Shown piece by piece: positions 24,625-34,700 of a stretch of DNA of 34,785 nucleotides. How positions within the stretch are numbered: position 1 is the stretch's first letter; the number at the start of each line of letters is the position of its first letter. The notes under the pieces are model-generated. The model saw only the letters and a list, made by a program, of their open reading frames with translations. It was not told the DNA's origin and ran no database searches. Source of the DNA: JARRQB01 sp965368585 (GTDB lineage: Bacteria > Pseudomonadota > Gammaproteobacteria > Chromatiales > Chromatiaceae); NCBI GenBank assembly GCA_965368585.1, contig CBDUNM010000038.1, forward strand, positions 1 through 34,785, read 5' to 3'. The position numbers were made by a program, and so were the translations under genes.

Positions 24625-25200
24625 ATGGTCGTACTCGTACTTGGGCTGGTAGTCTTTTTTGCCGTGCATTCGGTGTCGATTGCCAACGAAGCATGGCGCG
24701 ACCGCATGGTCGCGAAGCACGGCGAGCGCGTCTGGCAGGGGGTGTACGCCGTTCTTGCCGTCGTCGGATTCGTACTCATCGTCTGGGGCTACGGGCTCGC
24801 CCGCCAGGAACCGCTGGTCGTCTACTCCCCGCCAGCGTGGCTGCGTCACGTGGCGATGTTGCTGCTGGTGCCGGTGTTCCCGTTGCTGCTCGCCGCCTAT
24901 CTGCCGGGGCGCATCCAGGCGGCTACCAAGCACCCCATGTTGGCGGCCACCAAGTTGTGGGCCTTCGCCCATCTGCTGGCCAACGGCATGCTGGCCGACG
25001 TGCTCCTGTTCGGCGCCTTCCTGGCCTGGTCGGTGGTGGACCGTATCTCCATGAAGCGCCGTGTGCCGCGTGCGGTCCCGGGTGCGCCGCCGTCGAAGGC
25101 GAACGACGTCATCGCGGTGGTCGGCGGCCTGGCGCTCTACGTTGCATTCGTATTCTGGCTGCACACCTGGCTGATCGGTGTGGCGCCCGTCGCGCGCTAA
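24625..25200 (+). CDS. nnrU: NnrU-family membrane protein
   Basis: 191 residues with about five hydrophobic segments: VVLVLGLVVFFAVHSVSI at the N-terminus, VYAVLAVVGFVLIVWGYGLA, VAMLLLVPVFPLLLAAYLPG, LLANGMLADVLLFGAFLAWSVVD, and AVVGGLALYVAFVFWLH near the end. HPMLAATKLWAFAHLLANG is the NnrU core with its conserved histidines. NnrU was named for its link to denitrification and NO handling; the plant relative Z-ISO is a haem-dependent carotene isomerase, so haem binding is plausible. GAGGG precedes ATG 24625 by a few bases. It is divergent from tetR. The following gene starts 142 bp downstream and is not clearly cotranscribed. No nitrite or NO reductase genes are nearby. Confidence 0.85.
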   Translation: MVVLVLGLVVFFAVHSVSIANEAWRDRMVAKHGERVWQGVYAVLAVVGFVLIVWGYGLARQEPLVVYSPPAWLRHVAMLLLVPVFPLLLAAYLPGRIQAATKHPMLAATKLWAFAHLLANGMLADVLLFGAFLAWSVVDRISMKRRVPRAVPGAPPSKANDVIAVVGGLALYVAFVFWLHTWLIGVAPVAR

Positions 25201-25342
25201 TCGCTATCGACGATCACCCGAGCGACTACCCACTGGCACGTATATCGCTGCTCGATGTGAGTGAGAAGCGCGTCGACGTTTGCGTAAACTATGCGCTTTG
25301 TGAATCGCTGCCGCCGTGCGGCACCTCGAACCGGAGCAGTCT

Positions 25343-28273
25343 ATGCTGAGAGAGTTTGTAGGCGCCGCTGTCGCGCTGCTTGTCGCGTGCGGCCCGGCCG
25401 TTGTCGCCATCGCTGAACCGTCTGCCCAAGCGGAGGGTGCGCTGCTGGCGAACGCACGCCAATTGACCTACGAAGGCAAGCGCGCCGGGGAGGGCTACTT
25501 CGGTACCGACGGCAGGCGTATGATCTTCCAGTCCGAGCGCGAGCCGGGCAATCCCTTCTATCAGATCTATCTGCTCGACCTCGAAACCGGCGATGTGGAG
25601 CGCGTGTCTCCGGGGATCGGCAAGACCACCTGCGCCTGGCTCCATCCCGACGGGAAAAAGGTGCTCTATGCGTCCACGCATCAGGACCCGGAGGCCGCCG
25701 CCAAGATGCGCGCCGAGCTCGATTTTCGCGCCGCCGGAAAAACGCGTCGCTACGCGTGGGACTACGACGAGCATTTCGACATCTATGCCCAGGATCTCGC
25801 CAGCGGTCAACGAGTGAACCTCACCGACACCCCCGGCTACGATGCCGAGGGCGCCTATTCGCCCGACGGCCGGCAGATCGTGTTTGCCTCCAACCGGCGC
25901 GCCTACGGCGGCGAGATGACCGCGGAGGAGGCGGCGGTGTTCGAGCACGACAAGTCCTTCATGATGGACCTGTATCTGATGAATGCGGACGGCAGTCACG
26001 TGCGGCGGCTGACCGACGCCCCGGGCTACGATGGCGGCCCGTTTTTCAGCGCTGACGGCAGCCAGATCACCTGGCGGCGCTTTTCGCGCGATGGCGCCAC
26101 CGCCGAGATCTATGTGATGGATCTGGCCACCGGCGCGCAGCGGCAGGTCACCCGCCTGGGCATGATGTCCTGGGCGCCGTATTTCCATCCCGGCGGCGAC
26201 TACCTGATCTTCGCGTCGAACCGGGAGGGATTCGCCAATTTCGAACTGTATCTGGTCGATACGCGGGGCAGGCAGCAACCGGTGCGGGTGACCTACACCG
26301 ACGGTTTCGACGGTCTGCCGGTCTTTTCCCCCGACGGCCGACGCCTGTCCTGGACCTCCAAGCGCGGCGCCGACGGCAGCAGTCAGATCTTTATCGCCGA
26401 CTGGAACGACGCCGCGGCGCGGCGTCTGCTGGGTCTGGACAAGCAGGGCGGCGCGGGTGGCGAGCACCCGGCGGTTGCTGCGCCGGGCGGTACCGCGCAG
26501 GCGATCCGCGCCGAGGATGCGCGCCTGCACGTCGAACGCCTTGCCTCCGAGGAAATGGCGGGACGCTTGACCGGCACCGCCGGGGAACGCATGGCCACCG
26601 ACTACGTGGCGTCGGTATTCGAACAGCTCGGGCTCGAGCCGGGCGGCGACGACGGCAGTTATTTCCAGCGTTTTGCGTTCACCGCCGGGGTGCGCCTGGG
26701 CGAAAACAACGCGCTGAAGGTCGTGACCGGCGACGCGGGTCGCGCGCTCGCGCTGAACGAAGACTGGCGTCCGCTGTCGTTTTCGACCGGCGGCGACGTC
26801 GCCCCGGCCGAAGTCGTGTTTGCCGGGTACGGCATCACGGCGCCCGGCACCGGCAAGATACCCGCCTACGACTCCTACGGCGAGCTGGATGTGGCGGGCA
26901 AGTGGGCCATGGTGCTGCGCTTTCAGCCCGAGAACGTACCGCCGGAGTGGCGGCGCCATCTGGTGCATTATTCGGATCTGCCGTACAAGGCGTCGGTGGC
27001 CAAGCGCAACGGTGCGATCGGTCTGATGGTGGTGACCGGCCCCAACGCGCAGGCGCGGGACCGCTTGGTGGCGCTCGAGTTCGAGGCCAGCGCGAGCGCT
27101 ACCGGCATCGCAGGCGTGGCGCTCAGCGACGCGCTGGCCGACGATCTCCTCGGCGCATCGGGCCAGGACCTGCAGGCCCTGCACGACACGCTCGACAGGG
27201 GCGAGAACGTGGCCGGGTTTGCATTGCGCGATGTCCGGGTCGCCGCCGGTATCGACATCGTCAGCGAGCAGCGCCACGGGCGCAATGTCATCGGCTGGCT
27301 GAGCGCGAAGGCGGCGCGCGGCGCGCCGCCGGTGCTGCTTGGCGCCCACGTGGATCATCTAGGGCGCGGCGAGACCCCGGGGTCGCTGGCCGTGGACGAC
27401 GAGCGTGGCGCCGTCCATTACGGGGCGGACGACAATGCCTCGGGCGTGGCGGCCATGCTGGAGGTCGCCCAGTATCTGTCCGGGCTCGCCGCGCAAGGGC
27501 AACTCGGCGCGGTACGCGACATCGGATTCGCCGCCTGGTCGGGTGAGGAACTGGGCACGCTGGGCTCCCAGCACTACGTGGACGCACTCGCCGGCGACGG
27601 CGATCTGCAGGGGAAGATTGCCGCGTATCTCAATATGGACATGGTCGGACAACTGCGCGAACAGGCGTTCGTGCAGGGTACGGGCTCGAGCAGCACCTGG
27701 GCGCGTGAAATCGAACGCCGCAACGTGCCGGTGGGGCTGCCACTGACGCTGCAGCTCGACCCCTATCTGCCCACCGATGCCACGCCGTTTTATATGCAAG
27801 GCGTACCCGTCCTGAATCTGTTCACCGGCGCGCACGAAGACTATTCGAGCCCGCGCGATACACCCGACAAGCTGAACTACGAGGGCATCCGGGATATCGC
27901 GCGCCTGGTGGCCGGTATCACGCGGTCGGTGGCGCGCGCTGCCGAGGCACCGGATTATCAGCGGGTGGCGCGGCAACAGTCGGGTCTGGGGCGCAAACAC
28001 CTGCGGGCTTACCTGGGTACGATTCCCGCATACGGGCAGGATGAGAACGTCAACGGCGTCAAGCTGCAGGGGGCGGTAAAAGGCGCTCCCGCGGAACAGG
28101 CCGGTATCGCCGCCGGTGACGTGCTGGTGGAACTCGCGGGGGTTACGGTGGACACCATTCACGATTTCATGTCGGTGCTGTCCGGTTTGAAAGTGGGTGA
28201 GGCGACGGACCTGGTGGTGCTGCGCGGCGGCGAACGCATCCGGCTCGAGGTCGTGCCCGGTGCCAGAGATTAG
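25343..28273 (+). CDS. Exported TolB-propeller / PA / M28 peptidase / PDZ protein
   Basis: 976 residues. The signal peptide is FVGAAVALLVACGPAVVAIA. Residues about 30-370 are PD40/TolB-like propeller repeats (GAYSPDGRQIVFASNRR, GLPVFSPDGRRLSWTSKRG). Residues about 390-650 hold the pre-catalytic segment (HVERLASEEMAGRLTGTAGERMATDYV) and a PA-like insert. The M28 zinc-peptidase follows with H669 in GAHVDHLG, ADDNASG, SGEELG, NMDMVG and TGAHEDYSS: all five metal-ligand motifs are present, so it should be active. The C-terminal PDZ (about 900-976) has GVKLQGAVKGAPAEQAGIAAGDVLVELAGV. The family trims peptides outside the cytoplasm. The propeller may gate or recruit substrates. ATG 25343 follows GGAG by 7-8 nt; the frame upstream adds only non-signal residues. 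A hairpin follows its stop. Confidence 0.9.
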   Translation: MLREFVGAAVALLVACGPAVVAIAEPSAQAEGALLANARQLTYEGKRAGEGYFGTDGRRMIFQSEREPGNPFYQIYLLDLETGDVERVSPGIGKTTCAWLHPDGKKVLYASTHQDPEAAAKMRAELDFRAAGKTRRYAWDYDEHFDIYAQDLASGQRVNLTDTPGYDAEGAYSPDGRQIVFASNRRAYGGEMTAEEAAVFEHDKSFMMDLYLMNADGSHVRRLTDAPGYDGGPFFSADGSQITWRRFSRDGATAEIYVMDLATGAQRQVTRLGMMSWAPYFHPGGDYLIFASNREGFANFELYLVDTRGRQQPVRVTYTDGFDGLPVFSPDGRRLSWTSKRGADGSSQIFIADWNDAAARRLLGLDKQGGAGGEHPAVAAPGGTAQAIRAEDARLHVERLASEEMAGRLTGTAGERMATDYVASVFEQLGLEPGGDDGSYFQRFAFTAGVRLGENNALKVVTGDAGRALALNEDWRPLSFSTGGDVAPAEVVFAGYGITAPGTGKIPAYDSYGELDVAGKWAMVLRFQPENVPPEWRRHLVHYSDLPYKASVAKRNGAIGLMVVTGPNAQARDRLVALEFEASASATGIAGVALSDALADDLLGASGQDLQALHDTLDRGENVAGFALRDVRVAAGIDIVSEQRHGRNVIGWLSAKAARGAPPVLLGAHVDHLGRGETPGSLAVDDERGAVHYGADDNASGVAAMLEVAQYLSGLAAQGQLGAVRDIGFAAWSGEELGTLGSQHYVDALAGDGDLQGKIAAYLNMDMVGQLREQAFVQGTGSSSTWAREIERRNVPVGLPLTLQLDPYLPTDATPFYMQGVPVLNLFTGAHEDYSSPRDTPDKLNYEGIRDIARLVAGITRSVARAAEAPDYQRVARQQSGLGRKHLRAYLGTIPAYGQDENVNGVKLQGAVKGAPAEQAGIAAGDVLVELAGVTVDTIHDFMSVLSGLKVGEATDLVVLRGGERIRLEVVPGARD

Positions 28274-28283
28274 GGTCTCGGGT

Positions 28284-28322
28284 ATACGGCAGCCAGGGTA
28301 AGCGTTACCCTGTTTGCCGTAT
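28284..28322 (+). terminator. Hairpin after the M28 peptidase gene
   Basis: ATACGGCA and TGCCGTAT enclose CAGGGTAA and TTACCCTG, with a GCG loop and 2-nt internal bulges on each side. The stem begins 11 bp after the stop codon. No T run follows. Confidence 0.55.
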
Positions 28323-28445
28323 CGGTAGTTGCCCTCGGGAAACCGATCTGGAAACCCCTCGAGCGGCAGTTGACTGAAATCCGGTGCGGCACTTTGGGGC
28401 TGGCGCGGAGGATTGATGGCCGCGTATTGAAGGTGCGGATGCACA

Positions 28446-28576
28446 TCGCCGAGGGGCTCGGCGCCTGCCGGTGCGAAGCAAATGCTGAACGGCGTTCGGC
28501 CCCCTGACCGATGCGCTGCCGAAAACCGGCCCTTCGCCAAGAGCGCTCGGCGCCTGCGGGCACGAATCTAATGCTG
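28446..28576. repeat. Imperfect direct repeat of about 42 bp in a gene-less gap
   Basis: Copies start at 28446 and 28534 (period 88). Both contain GCTCGGCGCCTGC and end near AATGCTG. Roughly four of five bases agree. The surrounding gap 28323-28777 contains no supported gene; minus-strand open frames there have no recognisable domain. The promoter of the giant surface-protein gene should lie in its right part. Confidence 0.5.
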
Positions 28577-28777
28577 TGGGAGGCCAGCCCCCGGCCGATC
28601 CTTCAACAATCGCGCCAACCGCCGCTAGTAGCAGGAGACAGAGCTCTACATCAATCCCGGCAGTGAGCAGGCACCATACCCGTATTATGCACCGTTCAAA
28701 GTGGCATACGATACTTGCCAACGCCTTTCATGTTCCTCCGGTCATGACGACGGCGGAATCGCTTCGATTCGACTGCG

Positions 28778-31700
28778 ATGGATCGACACATGGCCAGACG
28801 ACATAAATCTGAGCTCAGACGTGCGCCGGCCACGCAGCAGCATGCCCGTCTGAGCATGGACCTGCTCGAACCCCGCTTGCTGCTGTCGGCCGACGTCTTG
28901 GGCCTCGCGGGACTGCCTGGACTGGATTCGCAGCGAGACGACGCGCCCTGGACGGGTCATGCAACGTCGGATTCGGAGTCCAACCTGCTGAACGAGCTGT
29001 CCGTGCAGGATGTGGGTACAGACGTTCCGACGTTCGCCGACGGCGAAAGCGGCGCCACTCACCGCCAACTGGTATTCGTCGACACGGCGGTGCCGGACTA
29101 CGCAGCCTTGGTGGCGCAAATCTCCGCGCAGTCGGACTCCGATAACCTCGTCACTTATCTTCTGGAGGGTTCGCGCGACGGAGTTGCGCAGATCACCGAG
29201 GCACTCGGCCAACACCACGGCATTGCGGCCATTCACCTGGTTTCGCACGGTTCGGTGGACGGACTGCAATTGGGTTCAACCTGGCTCGACAATGACAATC
29301 TCGGTGACTTCGCGGATCAGTTCACTGTCTGGTCGGAATCGCTCGACAGCGGCGCCGATCTGCTGATCTACGGCTGCGATGTCGCGGCCGACGCACGGGG
29401 GCAGGCGCTGGTCGAGGCGATCGCGGTGCTGACGGAAGCTGACGTTGCCGCATCGACCGACCTGACGGGCAATGCCGTGCGGGGCGGTGATTGGGATCTG
29501 GAATACAAGGCCGGCATCATTGCGACCGACGTCGCCCTTGATCTGGGCGCGCAGCGTACATTCAGCGGCACCCTGGGTGTCGCGACCTTCCAGGTCGGTT
29601 TCGGCGGCTATATCGGCACGGACATGGACGATACCTATATCGACAGCACCAGCCCCGACACGTCGTTCGGGCTATCCGACGACCTTACCGCGACCGAAAG
29701 TCAACGCCAGGCGCTGATCCGCTTCGGTCACATCTTTGCCGCCGACGGCGGCCCGGTCCCGGACAACGCCTTGATCAATTCGGCCACCCTGACCCTGGAT
29801 GTGTCGGGGACCAATGCGGGCGCCAGTATCAGCGCCCATCGCATGCTCACCGGTTGGTCGTTCACCTCCGAATGGAACGACTTCGCCAGCGGCGGGGCCG
29901 GCATCCAAGTCGACGACAGCGAGGCTGTGTCGGTCGCGGACGACGTGGTCGACGGCGGCGACGGTACCGCGGTGTTCGACGTAACCGATTCGCTCAATCA
30001 GTGGTCGCTCTACGGTGCCGCCAACTTCGGTTGGGTGTTGGACAGCGACGACAGCAGTGACTGGAAGGCCACGTCATTGCAAAAGGGCACGGCCGCGGAC
30101 CGGCCGCTGCTGACCGTGGACTACACGCCGGTGGATCTGTTCGTCACCAACACTAACGATACCGTGAGCGGCGTGGTCGACACCGACACTATCCAGGTAG
30201 GCGGCAACTTCGGGGCCGACGGCGTGTCGCTGCGCGAAGCCATTTATGCGGCCAACAACACGGGTGGAACGACCGTGGTCGGCTTTCAAATCGGCAGCGG
30301 ATTTCAGTCGATTGCCTTGAGCGGCGTCCTGCCGGAAATAGACAACAGCATTGTGCTCGACGGCCGAACCCAACCGGGCTACTCAGGCACCCCGCTGGTC
30401 GAAATCAACGGCTCGTCGCTTGGCGCCGGTGTCGATGGCCTGACAATCAGTGCCGGTAACTCGACGGTGCGCGGTCTGATGATCAACGAGTTGACCGGCG
30501 CCGGCATCTTCATGTACGGCGGCGGGGGAAATCTCATCGCCGGCAACTATATCGGCGTCGACTCGACCGGCGCGGGCGACCGTGGCAATACCGAGGACGG
30601 TATCCATATTCAGAGCAACAACAATGTCATCGGCGGGGATACGTCCGCGGAGCGCAACATCATCTCTGGTAACGACACCAACGGTATTCTGCTCAGCGGC
30701 GGTGCGTCGGGAAACCAGATTCTCGGTAACTACATCGGTCTAGGCGCGGACGGCGGCACCGCCCTCGGCAACGCGCAAGAAGGCATCCGTGTCCTGAGCG
30801 GTTCGAATGGCAACTTCATCGGCGGGCCGAATGCGGGCGAGGGCAATGTCATTTCGGCCAACGGTGACGAAGCGATTGTGTTCGATGGCGTCGGCACCGA
30901 CGGCAACTCGGTGCGAGGCAACTACGTCGGCCTCAATGCCGCGGGTGACGCCGGCCGCGGCAATGGCGGCAACGGGATCTTGATCAGCGCCGGCGCCAGC
31001 GGCAACGTCATCGGCGGCAACGGCGCTGGCGAGGGCAATGTCGTTTCCGCAAACAGCGGAAACGGCATCGTTATCGAGGACCCGGGTACCAGTAACAACG
31101 TGGTGCTGGGGAACTACATCGGCACCGGCGCCGATGGGCTGAGCATCATGGGCAACGGCGACAAGGGCATCCTGGTGATGCTGGGCGCCACCAACAATAC
31201 CATTGGCGGTAGCGGCGATGACGACGGCAATCTGATCGCGAACAACGCAGGGCCGGGCGTGCGCATACTGGATAACGCAACCGTTGGCAACGCAATCCTG
31301 GGTAACGCCATCCATTCCAACACGGGCCTCGGTATCGACATCTACGGGCCCAATTCCGGGGCGACCGAAAACAACGATGCCAAGGACTCGGACGCCGGCC
31401 CCAACAATGTACAGAACCGTCCGGTACTGAGCTCGGCGGTGGTCAACAGCGCCGGTGATCAGGTGACCATCGGTGGTACGCTCAACAGCGAACCGGGTAA
31501 GACCTTCCGCATCGAGTTCTTCAGCAACGATAACAGCGAGGTCTCCGGCGAGGGCGAGTCGTTCATCGATGCGATCGACGTCACGACCGACGGGGTGACG
31601 GGCGACGTCAGCTTCGCACCCATGCTGCCGGCGTCCCTCGCGGCGGGTGACTATGTCACGGCGACTGCGACCGAGCTGGTCACCGGCACGCCGCGCAGCA

Positions 31701-34700
31701 CGTCCGAATTCGCGACCAATAGCGTCGTCAAATTCAGGCCGTCCGTCAATGTACAAAGCGGGTCGGTAAACTATACGGAAAATTCGTCTCCGGTATCGAT
31801 TTCCCCAGTGGCCACGGTGTCGGACCCGGATGCCAGTGATTTCAACGGCGGCAGCCTGACCGTGAGCATCGCCTTGAACGGTTCCGCCAAAGATCGTCTG
31901 GCCATCAACGACGAAGGTGCCGGGCCCACCAACATCACGGTCGTGAGCAACGAGGTTTACTACGGCGGCAACAAGATCGGCACCTTCGGTGGCGGCACCG
32001 GCCATCTGGATCCGCTGATCATCAACTTCGATACCAATGACGCCACTGCGGCCGCGGTCCAGGCCCTGGTGGAAAACATCACCTTCGCCAATGTGTCGGA
32101 GCTGCCGGACGCCACCGACCGCACCGTCGAGTTCACCCTGGTAGACAGCGACGGTCGGAGCGGAGACAACGATACGCGCAGCGTGACCGTCACCCCGCTC
32201 AACGACGCCCCGGTGCTGGCGGATGACGCACCGACCCTGACCACGATCACCGAGGACGACTTCACCTCAGCCGGCGACAGCGTCGCCGCGATCGTGGTGG
32301 ATGGCTCCATCACCGATGCCGACGGTGCGCCCGTCGAGTCCATTGCCATCACCGCGGTCGCAGATACCGACGGCACCTGGCAATACTCGACCGACAACGG
32401 TGGCAGCTGGAGCGCTGTCGACGACGGCTCACTGGCCGCCGATCACGCGCTGCTGCTCGACGGCACCCTGAGCGGGGCCGGTACGCAGAAGCTGCGTTTT
32501 GTGCCCGATGCGAGTTTCACCGGTAGCGCGACCTTCACCTTCCGCGCCTGGGATCACAGTACGGGTGCCGCAGGCGCCTACACGGATACGACGATCGCGG
32601 GCACTACGACGGCCTTCTCCAGCGCGACCGATACGGCGAGTATTAGCGTAGTTCCGCCCGATATCAGTTCCAATCTCGTCGTGCATCTGGAATTCGAAGA
32701 AGGGACGGGCAGCAACGCCTTTGATTCCACGGCCAATGGCAACGACGCCCTGCTGGACGCCGGCGCGGAGGAGGATTGGACCACGGGCCCGGTCGGCGGC
32801 GCCTTTCATTTCGATTCTGCCAGCGGCGACGAAGACTTCTTTGTCATCCCCAATAGCCCTTCGGTGCAGGACCTGCAGGAGGGCGACTTCTTCACGTTGT
32901 CGGCTTGGTTCAAACCCGATGACATACCGGGCGGGGCCGTCGCCGCCGACAACGACTACGCCTACGGCATCCTGGTCAAGGAAGGGGACCACACCGGGCT
33001 GTGGTACCGCGCCGATCAACGCTTCGAGTTCCAGCACTGGACCGGTTCCGGCTATATCAATCTGGTCAGCGCCGGCACCTATAGCGCCGGCGCCTTTCAC
33101 CATATCGCCGTCAGCCTGGATCGCCCGGCGGGTACCGCGACCCTCTATATCGATGGCGCGCTGGAGAACAGCGTCGGTTTCACGCCTGCCTCGGCGTCGG
33201 GAGAATACGGCTCCGAGACCTGGAAGGTGGGCACGGCGGGCGACGATTTCACCGCGGGTAATTCGGCCTACGCGGCGAAAGGGACGATCGATGACGTGCG
33301 GATCTACTCGCGTACCCTGTCCGGCGGGGATGTCTCTGCCATGTTCGCGCTGGGCAACGATGCGCCGACCTTGACCAGCTTTCTGGGACCTGTGACCTCC
33401 GGTGGCGAAGATACGCAGATAGCGATCACCTTCGGCGATTTGGCCGTTCAGGGTGACGAAAACGACAGCGACGGCACGGTCGATGCGTTCGTGGTCAAGT
33501 CGGTCACCAGCGGTACACTGAAGATTGGCGCCACGGCGGGCGGCGCGACCGACTGGGCTGCCGGTACGAACGATACACTCGATGCGACGACCAATGCCTA
33601 TTGGACACCGGCCGAACACGCCAACGGCACGCTGGATGCGTTCGAAGTCGTGGCCCAGGACGACGGGGAGATGGAGTCATCGAATCAAGTAGCGGTGCAG
33701 GTGACGGTCACCAACGTCAATGACGCACCCACGATCAGCGGGGGGCCCTACAGCCTGGGGAGCATCGACGAGGATGTCACCATGACCGGTGTGCAGGTGT
33801 CGACGGTCCTCGCCGGCCTCACCACGGGTGACAGCGACGGCGACACCTTGGGTCTGGCAACGGTGGCCGCCTCCGGCAACGGCGCCTGGCAGTATTCGAC
33901 GGATTCCACCGACGGCAGCGACGGCAGCTGGAGTGCCTTCGGAGCGGTCGACGGCAGCAGTGCCTTGCTGCTTGCGAACAGCAGCTGGTTACGCTACGCG
34001 CCTGACGGTGTGAACGGTGAAAACGTTGCCATCACCTTCCACGGTTGGGACGGTACCAGCGGAGCGGCATCGATGACCGGTACGCCGTCGACGGCGAATC
34101 CGGGGGCCGGCGGCGGCACGACGGCATTCTCGACCGGTACGGCCAGCGCGAACCTGACGGTGACGCCGCTGAACGATACGGGCAGTGTCAGCATCGACGA
34201 TACCTCGCCGGATAAGAACCAGCTCCTGACCGCCAGCGTCAGCGATGCCGACGGGGTCTCGGGCGCGATCGGCTACCAGTGGTACCGCGGCGGCGCGCCG
34301 ATCGGCGGCGCCACGGCCAGTACCTATACCACCACGCAAGACGATGTGGGCGCGGTGCTGTCGGTCGCGGCCGATTACACCGATGACGAAGGCACGCTCG
34401 AGAGCCTGATCAGTGCTGATACGATGGCTGTCGCCAACGCGAATGTTCTGGACGGTGTGTGGTTGAGTACCAAAGGGGATGTATCGGGGAGCGGCACTCT
34501 TGGGGACACCAATTGGGACAAGGACACCGTCCTCGAAGTGGCCGATCCGAACTTCGCGCTCGAACCCGGCACTACCAATGGAACCTTTGACAGACTGTTC
34601 GACCTCGTTAGCGACTTCGGTGCTGATCCCGATACCGAATTGACGGGTCTACACGTTGTATCCAGAAACGTCGTTGTGGGCGGCAGCATTTTTTTGCAGG

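Noticed and set aside
25289..27358. 689-codon minus-strand open frame opposite the M28 peptidase gene
   Set aside because: No family features. The plus strand carries all five zinc-ligand motifs and a signal peptide.
28305..28721. Minus-strand gene between the peptidase and the giant protein
   Set aside because: No recognisable domain, a poor start, and it overlaps the terminator hairpin and the direct repeats.
30490..31330. CRISPR-like array
   Set aside because: The repeats are in-frame coding repeats of a beta-helix with diverged units, not constant repeats with unique spacers.
30740..33619. Long minus-strand open frames (421 and 396 codons) opposite the giant protein
   Set aside because: Their sequences are the complement of Asp/Gly/Thr-rich repeats on the plus strand, with no domain of their own.
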